Assembly (NCBI RefSeq): GCF_037975245.1
Contig: NC_092563.1
Coordinates: forward strand, 19,858,094-19,922,093
Reading direction: 5' to 3'
DNA length: 64,000 bases
Source: Apostichopus japonicus
Taxonomy: Eukaryota > Echinodermata > Holothuroidea > Aspidochirotida > Stichopodidae
Shown: positions 23,312-34,103 of the stretch, piece after piece
Layout: each line of letters begins with the position of its first letter
Numbering within the stretch: position 1 is the stretch's first letter
Translations under genes and position numbers: made by a program
Notes under the pieces: generated by a model
The model's input: only the letters and a program-made list of their open reading frames with translations
Database searches by the model: none
What the model was told of the DNA's origin: nothing

Positions 23312-23743
23312 GTATGCAGCCACTTATTTTTCTTGTGGAGGGGGGGGGGGGGCATTGGTAGTAGTACGAGAGAGAAACAAGGAAGGTACTTCATGTTATC
23401 GGTGAAATAGTGTAAAATATTTTACTCATCCGTATACTTTAATTGTTAGTACAAAATAAACCATGATTTGCAATGTAGATGGTTAAGAAATGGCTCGTTT
23501 ATCTGTTTATTCATAATAAGATGACTAAGAGATACGATCCAGCTCACACGATAAGCACTTTTTATTCAATGATGTGGTTATCTTTAAAAAGTATCAAATG
23601 ATTGCAAGCATTTGGTATCCTTCGTTGAATTGTGCAAATATGCATGAAATAAGCTTTGTGCAGCTTTTACAGACGTTTCACGTGGGATAATTGTATTTCG
23701 AGTCCGAAACGAAAAAGCAAACCACGTGGAGCTGTTCAATGCA

Positions 23744-23813
23744 GGCGCCTTGAGCACCCTGTAGGGTGGATATGTGCGCATTATAAATCTCTGTTATTAT
23801 TATTATTATTATT
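23744..23813 (+). mobile_element. LINE/SINE 3'-tail insertion, copy 2
   Basis: An exact positional copy of 22824-22893, shifted by 920 bp. It was carried by tandem duplication. Confidence 0.6.
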
Positions 23814-23886
23814 CAAAAGCTTAAGAAATCCTGGCAGAATTAGTGTATGTGTTATGGTTGTTATCAAAACTGATTGGTCGTTTCAG

Positions 23887-24231
23887 GCATTGCAAGTATT
23901 CGTCTTGTTGATGGAAGTACACCGAATGCAGGTAGAGTCGAAGTATTTGTGAATGGTGAATGGGGAACGGTTTGTGACCACTCGTGGGATATCACCGACG
24001 CGCATGTTGTCTGTAGACAGCTGGGCTATCCAGGAGCTGTCCGTGCGAGATCCTCGGCGCACTACGGTGAAGGATCTGGAAGGATTTGGTTAGATGATGT
24101 GGCATGTGCTGATTCATCGCTTTCTTTACAAGACTGTCCTATGAGTGAAATTGGAGTTCACAATTGTAATCATAAAGAAGATGCTGGTGTTAAATGTTTA
24201 CCTTTAGAGGTTCCAACAACTGTTGCTCCAG
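23887..24231 (+). CDS. SRCR exon 8
   Basis: Phase 1-1, 345 bp. It begins like exon 7 (LVDGSTPNAG, CDHSWDITDA) but has HVVCRQ and AHYGEGSG in place of NVVCRQ and AHFGRGSG. It then returns to ADSSLSLQDCPMSEIGVHNC. The switch inside the exon suggests gene conversion. The following intron (about 511 bp) lacks the LINE/SINE tail insertion. Confidence 0.92.
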
Positions 24232-24742
24232 GTATGCAGCCACTTATTTTTCTTGTGGAGGGGGGGGGGGGGCATTGGTAGTAGTACGAGAGAGAAACAA
24301 GGAAGGCACTTCATGTTATCTGTGAAATAGTGTAAAATATTTTACTCATCCGTATACTTTAATTGTTAGTACAAAATAAACCAAGATTTGCAATGTAGAT
24401 GGATAAGAAATGGCTCGTTTATCTGTTTATTCATAATAAGATGACTAAGAGATACGATCCAGCTCACACGATAAGCACTTTTTATTTAATGATGTGGTTA
24501 TCTTTAAAAAGTATCAAATGATTGCAAGCATTTGGTATCCTTCGTTGAATTGTGCAAATATGCATTAAATAAGCTTTGTGCAGCTTTTGCAGACGTTTCA
24601 CGTGAGATAATTGTATTTCGAGTCCGAAACGAAAAAGCAAACCACGTGGAGCTTTTCAATGCAGGCGTTCAAAAACTAAACAAATACTGGAAGAATTAGT
24701 GTATGTGCTATAGTTTTCATCAAAACTAATTGGTCGTTTCAG

Positions 24743-25087
24743 GCATTGCAAGTATTCGTCTCGTTGGTGGAAGTTCACCGAATGCAGGTAGAGTCGAAGT
24801 ATTTGTGAATGGTGAATGGGGAACGGTTTGTGACAACTCGTGGGATATCAACGACGCGGCGGTCGTCTGTAGACAGCTGGGTTATCCAGGAGCTGTCCGT
24901 GCGACATCCAAAGCGCACTACGGTGAAGGATCTGGAAGGATTTGGTTAGATAATGTGGCATGTGGTGTATCATCGCTTTCTTTACAAGACTGTCCTAAAA
25001 GTGAAATTGGAGATCACAATTGTAATCATAAAGAAGATGCTGGTGTTGAATGTTTACCCTTAGAGGTTCCAACAACTGTTGCTCCAG
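24743..25087 (+). CDS. SRCR exon 9
   Basis: Phase 1-1, 345 bp. Distinguishing residues: LVGGSSPNAG, CDNSWDINDAAVVCRQ, ATSKAHYGEGSG, DNVACGVS. It combines the CRQ segment of exons 6-8 with the ATSKA segment of exons 4, 5 and 10. Confidence 0.92.
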
Positions 25088-25149
25088 GTATGTAGCTATT
25101 TTAGTTTCTGTGGGTGGTTGGGGGCATGGGAAGCAGCACGAGAGACTTA

Positions 25150-25440
25150 TATACTATGCAGTCCTGCTTCGGTTGTATTCAACGTTGAATGCGCAAAATA
25201 TTTGCAACTCAACCCCCACCCCATCTAAGAAATATTTTTAAAAATGCGGTTCTATCAAACTAAGTCTGAGATAAACGCTATTATCCAATCCATGGTTATT
25301 TCTCATATTGATTAATGTAACTGACTTTATTTTAGTTTCAACCAACATTTACATGATCAACTATGGTAAAAGTAGATATGATAGTATGACTGATCTATTC
25401 CATGATCTTCATTGGCTTCCCTGGTGGAAATTTCTAGTTG
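25150..25440 (+). mobile_element. CR1-like LINE fragment in SRCR intron (copy 3, internally deleted)
   Basis: Starts like the other copies (cagtcctgcttcggttgtat) but jumps after cgcaaaatatttgcaactcaac to the distal part (tcaaactaagtctgagataa...) that is also seen at 27880-27960. An internal deletion of the LINE fragment is implied. Confidence 0.6.
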
Positions 25441-25960
25441 AACTTTTGAACTGGGTTCAACTGGAATTTTCTATACGGAAGTTGGCCCAAATTTGAACTA
25501 GGTTGAAATGGGTGAACTGGGGTTCCCAACTGGTTCAACTATGTTTAACTGGGTCCAACTGGTTCAAGATCAACTATGTTTTACTGGGTCCAACTGGTTC
25601 AACTATATTTACTGGGTCCAACTGGTTCAACTATGCTTACTGGGTCCAATTGGTTTAACTACGTTTTACTGGGTCCAACTATGTTTTACTGGGTCCAACT
25701 GGTTCAAGTTCAACTATGTTTTACTGGGTCCAACTGGTTCAACTATGTTTACTGGGTCCAACTGGTTCAACTATGTTTTACTGGGTCCAACTATGTTTTA
25801 CTGGGTCCAACTGGTTCAACTATGTTTTACTGGGTCAACTATGTTTTACTGGGTTCATTGGTTCCACTATGTTTTACTGGGTCAACTATATTTTACTGGG
25901 TTCAACTGGGTCAACTATGTTTTGCTGGGTTAAACTAGGTGAACTATGTTTAACTGCTTA
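25440..25960. repeat. Minisatellite in SRCR intron
   Basis: An array of CTGGGTCCAACTGGTTCAAC and TATGTTTTA words, arranged as variable higher-order units of about 20 to 50 bp. It is open in several frames (repeating FYWVQLVQLCFTGSNWFNYV-type products) only because the unit lacks stops. There is no evidence that it is coding. Confidence 0.9.
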
Positions 25961-26954
25961 TATTTTTAAATATATAGTTTGAACTGGGATTCTCAACTGG
26001 TGTTATCTACACTTACTGTATATAACACCACACTATAAGAAGTTTTCATTTTTGAACAGTAGATCTATACTGTATGTAAGAGTGTTAGCCACTGAAAATA
26101 AATGTTTGTTCTTGATCAGAGAACTCTGGGTTTGGTGTGATGACCTAACACAGAGCAACACATAAAAAAAATGGAGAACTCAACTGGATTTGATCAAAAG
26201 AAATTATAATTATGAATAACAAACAATGTACAGCTGATCTGGGCCCAGTCAAAGAATTAAATGAAACAACTTACAGTCGTAAGGTGCGCACCCAAAAAAT
26301 AAAGAAATACACTTAATTTAAAAGTCTGTTCTGGTGAGTTGGCCAGCTGGTGACATCAAGTATTCTACGACCTCAGATCTTCCACGACATCAGATATTCT
26401 ACGACATCAGTATAGTTGAACCCAATAAATGGTATTATGAATGTCCGATCCCAACAAAAAAGTATCATTTAATTTATATGAAATAGTGTTCCAGGGTATC
26501 CTTTAAGTAAAATAATGTTACTTATTAGTAAAATAATATCCTTTGTAAGTGGTGGTGTCCTGGAATATCCTTTATTGTAAAATAATATCCTTTATAGTAA
26601 ATAGTATCCTTTATAATAAATAGTTTCACAGACTGTCAGTTGAATATCACAACTTCCTAAAATAATAAGGTCTACAGTAACTTGAACTATGTAAATTAAG
26701 GTTTAAAACAAACTATCCAGCCATTAAACTACTTTTCTCTTCTTTTACAACTGCCTTGCTCAGATACTAATAGCCAACTGCCAATTCCCTATACCCTCAC
26801 AAAACTCCTTTGTTCCTAAAATATATACACACAGACCCCATTTCCTGCGAGGGCGAATTTCCAGGAAGAACAAGAAAGTTGCCTAGCAACCCAGAAGAGA
26901 GAGAGCTGTTATGAAATCATTCCTTTTGCTGCCACAAGACAACATACAAATATA

Positions 26955-26956
<2 letters not shown>

Positions 26957-27024
<68 letters not shown>
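26957..27024. repeat. (TA)n microsatellite
   Basis: A pure TATATA tract in the intron before SRCR exon 10. It is followed by atcaacgaatcgtataattg, which recurs after the TA tract at 28222-28251, so this block was also duplicated. Confidence 0.9.
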
Positions 27025-27026
<2 letters not shown>

Positions 27027-27186
27027 ACGAATCGTATAATTGCCGTATAATTGTATACTATTATCGTCGCAGCTTATTGAAATGTTCAGATATTGACGAA
27101 TTTCGTCTACCCAGTGGCAACAGAGTGAAGGTAGAAGAATAAGTGAATGTGTTATGGTTGTAATCAAAACTGATTGGTCGTTTCAG

Positions 27187-27531
27187 GCATTGCAAGTATT
27201 CGTCTTGCTGGTGGAAGTATACCAAATGCAGGTAGAGTCGAGGTATTTGTGAATGGTGAATGGGGAACGGTTTGTGACGACTCATGGGATATCACCGACG
27301 CGCATGTTGTCTGTAATCAGCTGGGTTATCCAGGAGCTGTCCGTGCGACATCCAAAGCGTACTACGGTGAAGGATCTGGAAGGATTTGGTTAGATAATGT
27401 GGCATGTGGTGTGTCATCGCTCTCTTTACAAGACTGTCCTAAAAGTGAAATTGGGGATCACAATTGTAATCATAAAGAAGATGCTGGTGTTGAATGTTTA
27501 CCCTTAGAGGTACCAACAACTGTTGCTCCAG
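27187..27531 (+). CDS. SRCR exon 10
   Basis: Phase 1-1, 345 bp. Distinguishing residues: GGSIPNAG (shared with exon 3), DITDAHVVCNQ, ATSKAYYGEGSG, DNVACGVS. Separated from exon 9 by about 2.1 kb containing the minisatellite and a TA tract. Confidence 0.92.
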
Positions 27532-27592
27532 GTATGAAGCCATTTTTTTTTCTTGTGGGTGGATGGGGGCATGGGAAGCAGCACGAGAGACA

Positions 27593-28185
27593 TACATTCT
27601 ATGCAGTCCTGCCTCGGTTGTATTCAACGTTGGATGCGCAAATAATATTTGCAACTTAACCCCGGCAAGACACAAATACTTGTATTTGTTCCCCCTCGTA
27701 TATTAAAACTAATTCGTAAGGGTGTTATTCTTAAAATTGTTGGTTGTATACGTTTTGGTCAACTAGTTCGTAACCTTGGTGCTCATTTTGACGACACTAT
27801 GTTTTGTTTGGCATCAAATCTGTTCAATTGACTCCAAGTGTTTAAAAAATCTAAGAAATATTTCTAAAAATGCGGTTCTATCAAACTAAGTCTGAGATAA
27901 ACGCTATTATCCAATCCATGGTTATTTCTCATATTGATTAATGTAACTGACTTTATTTTAGTTTCAACCAACATTTACATGATCAACTCCAAACTGTTCA
28001 AAAAGTTGCTGCAAGAATGATTTATGGTAAAAGTAGATATGATAGTGTGACTGATCTATTGAATAATCTTCACTGGCTTAAACTCAAGGAGAGTGAGTAC
28101 TTTAAAATGATATAGATTGTGTATAAATCTGTTAGAGGACTGGGTCTTAATTATATCCATGATCTGTTGGTAACCTCTGACCGTA
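27593..28185 (+). mobile_element. CR1-like LINE fragment in SRCR intron (copy 4, longest)
   Basis: The most complete of four related fragments. It encodes YLQLNPGKTQILVF, IRFGQLVRNLGAHFDDTM, then QLQTVQKVAARMIYGKSRYD and SVTDLLNNLHWLKLKE, the C-terminal region of a CR1/L2-group LINE. Frame breaks are present. The same fragment, variously shortened, lies in the introns after exons 2, 3 and 9. Confidence 0.75.
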
Positions 28186-28218
28186 GCAGAAATATGTTAT
28201 TAACGGTCGTAGTAGTAT

Positions 28219-28221
<3 letters not shown>

Positions 28222-28251
<30 letters not shown>
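28222..28251. repeat. (TA)n microsatellite
   Basis: A short TA tract followed by the same atcaacgaatcgtataattg block as at 27025. Confidence 0.85.
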
Positions 28252-28253
<2 letters not shown>

Positions 28254-28410
28254 ACGAATCGTATAATTGCCGTATAATTGTATATTATTATCGCAGCTTA
28301 TTGAAATTTTCAGATATTGACGAAATTCGTCTACCCAGTGGCAACAGAGTGAAAGTAAAAGAACTAGTGTATGTGTTATGGTTGTAATCAAAACTGATTG
28401 GTCGTTTCAG

Positions 28411-28755
28411 GCATTGAAAGTATTCGTCTTGCTGGTGGAAGTACACCGAATGCAGGTAGAGTCGAGGTATTTGTGAATGGTGAATGGGGAACGGTTTGTG
28501 ACGACTCGTGGGATATCACCGACGCGCATGTCGTCTGTAGACAGCTGGGTTATCCAGGAGCTGTCCGTGCGAGATCCTCGGCGCACTACGGTGAAGGATC
28601 TGGAAGGATTTGGTTAGATAATGTGGCATGTGGTGTGTCATCGCTCTCTTTACAAGACTGTCCTAAAAGTGAAATTGGAGATCACAATTGCAATCATAAA
28701 GAAGATGCTGGTGTTGAATGTTTACCCTTAGAGGTACCAACAACTGCTGCTCCAG
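28411..28755 (+). CDS. SRCR exon 11
   Basis: Phase 1-1, 345 bp. Distinguishing residues: GIESIRLAGGSTPNAG, DITDAHVVCRQ, ARSSAHYGEGSG, DNVACGVS, linker LEVPTTAAPG. Last exon of the array with the standard linker and donor (G|GTATGT). Confidence 0.92.
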
Positions 28756-29083
28756 GTATGTAGCCATTCATTTAGCTTGTGGAGGCGGGGGGGGGGGGTG
28801 GGGGAGGCATGGGAAGCAGCATGACGGAGAAACAAGGAAGTTACTCCATGTGATTGGTGGAATAGTGTAAAGTATTTTACTCTTTCGTGTACTTTAATTG
28901 TTAGCACAAAATTAGCCATTATTTGCAAAGAAGATGGATAATAAATGGGTCGTTTATCTGCTTATTCATCATAGGATTACGAAGAATTACGTTCCAGCTC
29001 AAACGATAAGTACTTTTTATTTACTATGTGGTTATCGTTAAAATGTATCAAATGATCGCAATCATTTGATATCCTTCGTTGAA

Positions 29084-29250
29084 TTGTCCAAATATGCATT
29101 AAAGAAGCTTTGTGTTGCTTTTGCAGACGTTTCACGTGAGATATTTATACTTCGAGTCCAAAACGTAAAGGAAAACAACGTGGAGCTTTTAACGAATGCG
29201 TTTAAAAAGCTGCACAAATCATGTACGAATTATTTTATGTGTGGCAACAG
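29084..29250 (+). repeat. Intron repeat with an open frame of unknown origin
   Basis: This is the least-damaged of about six intron copies carrying a frame that reads LSKYALKKLCVAFADVSREI, then FILRVQNVKENNVELL and so on. Related copies lie near 20690 (split by the SINE), 21855, 22710, 23630 and 24560, in the introns after exons 4-8 and 11. I do not recognise the protein. It is probably an old transposable-element fragment duplicated with the SRCR exons. Confidence 0.45.
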
Positions 29251-29313
29251 AGTGAAGGTAGAAGAATTAGTGTATTTGTTATGGTTGTAATCAAAACTGA
29301 TTGGTAGTTTCAG

Positions 29314-29645
29314 GCATTGTAAGTATTCGTCTTGCTGGTGGAAGTACACCACATGCAGGTAGAGTCGAAGCATTTGTGCATGGTGAATGGGGAACGGTTT
29401 GTGACGACTCGTGGGATATCACCGACGCGGCGGTCGTCTGTAGACAGCTAGGCTATCCAGGAGCTGTCCGTGCGAGATCCTCAGCGCACTACGGTGAAGG
29501 ATCTGTAAGGATTTGGTTAGATAATGTGGAATGTGTTGTATCATCACTAACTTTACAAGACTGTCCTAAAAATGATATTGTAGATCATAATTGTGGTCAT
29601 AATAAAAACGCCGCAGTGGTATGTTTCAAATGTGAAGACTGGTAA
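29314..29645 (+). CDS. SRCR exon 12, possibly terminal
   Basis: Starts in phase 1 like the others and encodes a divergent SRCR domain: GGSTPHAGRVEAFVHGEW, DITDAAVVCRQ, ARSSAHYGEGSVRIW, DNVECVVS, KNDIVDHNCGHNKNAAVVCF. It then reads KCEDW and a TAA stop, without the usual PTTVAPG linker. If the stop is used, this ends a secreted 12-SRCR protein; AATAAA occurs at about 29963. Alternatively a phase-1 donor within TCAAAT|GTGAAG (about 29626) could join it to the Ig exon at 30333. The better-looking donor GACTG|GTAAAT is phase 2 and would give an immediate stop after splicing to that exon. Confidence 0.8.
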
Positions 29646-30332
29646 ATAATTCGCGAATGTTTCGAAATGAGCGAATGGGGTGGGATTTAAAAGGACGTAG
29701 GGAATATGGCAAATGATTGTGAAAATTAAATTAAAGATATGTATGTACGAATGAAAGTTGCATATATATAGTTATGCACTTATGAATTTGAACTCGACCA
29801 CCATTACAAAGATTTAAAAGCAGTATATTTTCATATGAAGAACACACTTTTTGGCTTTGATCCTTCTTTTTAATTTGGAATATATGTGTCAGCACATAAT
29901 TTATATCACACTTTTCTGAGGCTTGTGTCTATAAGTGAATCATGCGACTGAATGATATGCAAAATAAAATTACAATTAAACTAATTAAGACATTTTTCAA
30001 TTTCTGCCAACGAGATTAACCTTAATTATTGAGTGATTCATGATTCATTCAATAGAACAATAAAAAATTGTCCATATATTATTAATTAGAAATGAAACTT
30101 TTCATTTTTCGTTTGCAGTTTGAAATACAATTGATAGGATAAACGTGTTGCACCCATGGCATCGAGGATCGTTTAAGTAATGAAGTCGTAACTTTGAAAT
30201 TAAGTTATCATCACAAATTTAAAAAAAAATTATTATTTCATATTGATGAATTGTCACACACTAGTATGTTACCTATCACTATCTGCTGTGAGAAGAAAAT
30301 GTTTACTCACAAATCAAGTTTCATCTTTACAG
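29646..30332. other. Intron or intergenic spacer between SRCR array and Ig cassette
   Basis: AT-rich, with AATAAA-type polyadenylation words near 29963 and 30058. No signal-peptide exon was found ahead of the Ig exon at 30333. That is the main argument for the Ig/protease cassette belonging to the SRCR gene. Confidence 0.5.
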
Positions 30333-30473
30333 TCTCGCCTGAAACACTGCAATTTGTAGTGGCCCCGACTGATGTTACTGTTGAGGAGGGAGATGTTGTG
30401 CAGCTATTTTGTGAAGTCAACAACGAAGCAGCAAGTCGATTCTGGTTTAAAGGGATGAGTCAAATTTCATCAG
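30333..30473 (+). CDS. Gene B: Ig domain 1, first-half exon
   Basis: Acceptor tctttacag, donor TCAG|GTATAC, phase 1-1, 141 bp. Encodes SPETLQFVVAPTDVTVEEGD, then VVQLFCEVNNEAASRFWFKG, with the B-strand Cys and C-strand Trp of an Ig fold. Gene A's equivalent, if present, lies outside the window. Confidence 0.82.
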
Positions 30474-31336
30474 GTATACCTTTAATTGAGCGATTTTTGA
30501 AATTATGCCTATTAGATCAGGGAGTTGGTAATAAATTTGCGTAACAGGTTGCAATTGACTAATGAAACGTCAAATACTGTGTACAGCACCCAGTTGGAAC
30601 ACTTTTTTTCCATACTGTACGTTCATGTTCCGCGCCCTAAAGCACTTGTACCGTCCGTATGAGCAGCATGAACGTCATGTTTATATCAGATGAAGGTTAG
30701 GAACTGTTCTTACTGTCGATACGAATGCTTTGAAGAATGATATGGGTGGACAGTTTAGATAGGTATTATCAGTAGAAAATTGTCCCAAATGGCTGTTTAC
30801 AGAGATGTTTCATGAACAATTGCATATCTCGTGTGTTCGGTATGCACCTAAGAAAACTAAGGAATTGTGCATGTCACTTTGATGGGGGCAAACCTTGAAA
30901 GTTCAACTTAAATGGAAACAAATTGTAACAAATACGCCTATATAGTATGATTGGATATGCAGAAGAATTGTCACAATCATAAACATTTCATTTGAGAAAT
31001 AAAATTAGCTATCGAAGTGGACCTTTATTTGCGCTTTTACGAATTACAAGGTGAATATTAATATTTATTCCATATCTAAAAGCTTTAATAAATTAGGAAA
31101 CGAAAACGAGATAAAGGAGAACTTATGAGGGGAGATGCTGATAACAATCTACTTATACAAAGAAAAACTATTAAAGGCAAATAAGATATCAGACGACAAA
31201 AACAAATATATTTTTCGTATAATTTTAACCGTTGTATCCATGAAGACATCATAATAATACTAAGATAAAATATATAAAGTAGTATACTAATTTTATTACA
31301 ACTTATTACCTTTTATTGTTGTTGTTATTATTGCAG

Positions 31337-31474
31337 AAGATTCCGAAGAAAGCGTTCATGTTACAATCGACGGGAATCTGATTTTCGTCAATACAGAGGT
31401 CGGGTTTACTGGCAGATACACATGTCTTGCCCGTTCTCCAAGTGGACAAGAAGCTAGAGCCTCGGCATTTTTAA
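31337..31474 (+). CDS. Gene B: Ig domain 1, second-half exon
   Basis: Acceptor ttattgcag, donor TTAA|GTACGA, phase 1-1, 138 bp. Encodes a strand VTIDGNLIFVNTEV followed by GFTGRYTCLARSPSG, the G-x-Y-x-C F-strand motif. It was missed as a long open frame because of its size. Confidence 0.82.
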
Positions 31475-32157
31475 GTACGAAATTTTAATGCTTAGTTAAC
31501 AGAAGAGCCTAAGCCACAAATTGCGTTACCAATAATGTTATTTGAGACTAATTGAGACTGTAAATGAGAAGAAACTGAGAGAAAATAAAAGAAAGGAACA
31601 AACAAATGACACACATTTGCTTACTATGTCTATGCGAACCTAGTTTATAAACTCCTTAAGGTATGTCTGGTATAGTCCTGTTTCATTAAAGGTATTCTAG
31701 AACATCTAGTTCAATTCATTACGTGATACCGGTAGCTAAAAGTCTGAGAGACGGTATTTCATACAATTATAGTTTTGAACTTTTTAATTTTTAGCGTGCT
31801 CTTTTCAGCAGAAACATTAAAAATTTCATTTCAAAAAGCCAAAGCAATTTGCAGGGAGGCTTCAACTTGTTAAATTTACTTCCTTTTGTTGCTTGTACAC
31901 GTTATGCAACGGTTCTATTTTTAATTTATAATCTGATGTAATCTTAACAGTTATTCTTAAAAATTAAGTTCGTTACATTCCCTTGGCGTAGGTGGATGTG
32001 GGGAATGATTGTCCCACCAAAAGAGCATATAGGGAGAGCATCTTGTCAGCAAGACTAGTAAAATTACTTTATCTTGTATACAATTCAGGGTGTAGATATT
32101 TGACGGATATAGAACAAAATAAATTGTCTCATAAAACAAGCATTTTGGTTCTTACAG

Positions 32158-32328
32158 CTGTTACTGCTCTGCACACTGCGACAAATGTTCCAAGCCGACA
32201 GCTTTATTTCTTGAAGCGCCCCGAAGACACCGAATTAGCTCTTGGAGATATAGTAGTATTCCATTGTGAAGTTGATGACGCGAGTGCTGAAATCACTTGG
32301 TTTAAAGATGATATCCAAATTGCTCAAG
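32158..32328 (+). CDS. Gene B: Ig domain 2, first-half exon
   Basis: Acceptor tcttacag, donor CAAG|GTAATT, phase 1-1, 171 bp. Encodes LYFLKRPEDTELALGDIVVF, then HCEVDDASAEITWFKDDIQI, with the Ig Cys and Trp. Confidence 0.85.
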
Positions 32329-32921
32329 GTAATTAACATATCCGTCTTTAGTTACATATTAACGTACTGGTGCATGGGGTAAAGTGACGTGAGGCTTCGA
32401 TCGATAGAAAACTTACTTAAATTGTCTATGTTTCTCAACATAATCCGACACGACAGAGGTAAATATCTATTTTCATTCAGCAGATAAAGTATCGACAGAT
32501 AATAAATAATGTCCCATAATCGGTTTATTCAAAACGTACCACATGAATTAAAAGAGAATTATTAAAACCCAGATAGATCATTGCTGTTAAAATGAATATA
32601 TTTATACTTAATCTGCCGATTTCTTACTAGTCCGATCTTGAGATTGTTAAACATCACTGAAATAATATCTATTATAGTATTATCCACTCAAGTTCATGAA
32701 ATAAAATGGTCACATCACAGTTTAAAAGACCCTCCTTAGAAATGTCAGTATCTGTACAAATTACACAATTTTCATAATTATGATTGTCTACTGAATAATT
32801 TATTTTGGAACTTCAGAGCATGCAATACTTAATTGTCCAAACATTTCCAAACAATTCTGTAAGAATTCCATCTATAACTGAACCTCTTTTAGTCAGTTTG
32901 GTATCCTATCTTTTTATGCAG

Positions 32922-33056
32922 GGCTTATTAATGGACTAGTTCTGCTACGTGATAATAGCTTGATAATAACCGACATAGAGGTTCATCATCATGGGACCTA
33001 CAAATGTGTTGCAACCAGCTCAGATAGCAGAAGAGCCGAAGTTACTGCACGGGCTT
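32922..33056 (+). CDS. Gene B: Ig domain 2, second-half exon
   Basis: Acceptor tttatgcag, donor GCTT|GTGAGT, phase 1-1, 135 bp. Encodes LVLLRDNSLIITDIEV, then HHGTYKCVATSSDSRRAEVT. Direct paralogue of the gene A exon at 165-302, including the same donor context. Confidence 0.87.
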
Positions 33057-33518
33057 GTGAGTTTAATCTACATTGTTCTCTGCTTCTTGAAACAGAGTGC
33101 CTTTGGAATGAAATATTAATACATCGTGCTTGCTGTTTGCTTCTGCAAGCATGTCCATCATCTTAAAAAAAGGGTTGCTAAGGTTGATGACTCATACCTC
33201 TTGGCATGAGAGAGTAATTAAAATAAGTCGATTTGCTGAGTTAAGGGTAATTAGGATTTAGTCCGATGACGTCTATAACTAGCTATGTCATATTTAATGA
33301 CTTGCATCTTTATTTATCAACAGATAAATCAAGTTATCTAACACATTTATTGACCATAAAAATGTATTTGCTAACTCGTTGATACAGTTAAAATTCGTAA
33401 CTTTAACTTTATAGAGCTATATACATGTTGCATTTTCACAACGTTTGCTCTTCCATCCAAGAATAATGTCATTTTGTAAGTCCTACATTAAAAATATATT
33501 CTCATTTTATTTACACAG

Positions 33519-33676
33519 ACTTCCCTACTAGTTATGTGTTTGACTCAAAGCCAGGCGATGCAACGGTCTTTGATGGTGAAAATCATATTCTGACTTGTTC
33601 GTCCAGTATTGCAACGCTTCAACTGAGTTGGTTGAAGGACGGTTCGCCCTTGGTTTACAACCAACGCACCATTGAG
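33519..33676 (+). CDS. Gene B: Ig domain 3, first-half exon
   Basis: Acceptor tttacacag, donor GAG|GTATTA, phase 1-0, 158 bp. Encodes FPTSYVFDSKPGDATVFDGE, then ILTCSSSIATLQLSWLKDGS. Matches 450-607 in length, phase and most residues. Confidence 0.88.
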
Positions 33677-34103
33677 GTATTATGGATGGGGGTAATAGGA
33701 CTAAATGAGTTAACTCATGTAATTCCAATGAGCTTAAGGAATGTATTGCCCTGTAAACATTGAGTATAATGAGGAAAAGTCAAAAGCAGAACACGATATC
33801 TTAGAATCGCCTTGCTATGCAATTTGTCACTTCAGCTTCTTCAAATATACTGATCAAAAGTGTCTATTTTGGTTACATATACGGAGATTTTTATCTCAAT
33901 TTCTGCAATACATGCTCTACTAGTTCACATAGACGATATTATAACCTAGGCTTTTTTTATTTCATTTTCAAGACAGAAGGTGTGGCCCACTTTGCAATTG
34001 CCAATATACTAGGTATTCGGGATATAAACGAAACGAAGGAGCTTGTATCCACCGCTCGAGGCTAATGGTTTTCCAACTTCTTCTCACATCCTTTGTTTTA
34101 TAG

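Noticed and set aside
25440-25960. CRISPR-like array
   Set aside because: The repeats have no unique equal-length spacers and the context is an animal intron, so it is a minisatellite.
25508-25982. Overlapping open frames of 88 to 141 codons in the SRCR intron
   Set aside because: They are translations of a minisatellite in all three frames, with repetitive WVQLVQL-type products and no splice or start context.
30194-30332. Upstream ATG giving an N-terminal extension of the first Ig exon
   Set aside because: The predicted leader (MKLSYHHKFKKKLLFHIDEL...) is not a signal peptide, and the acceptor tctttacag at 30332 is a better boundary.
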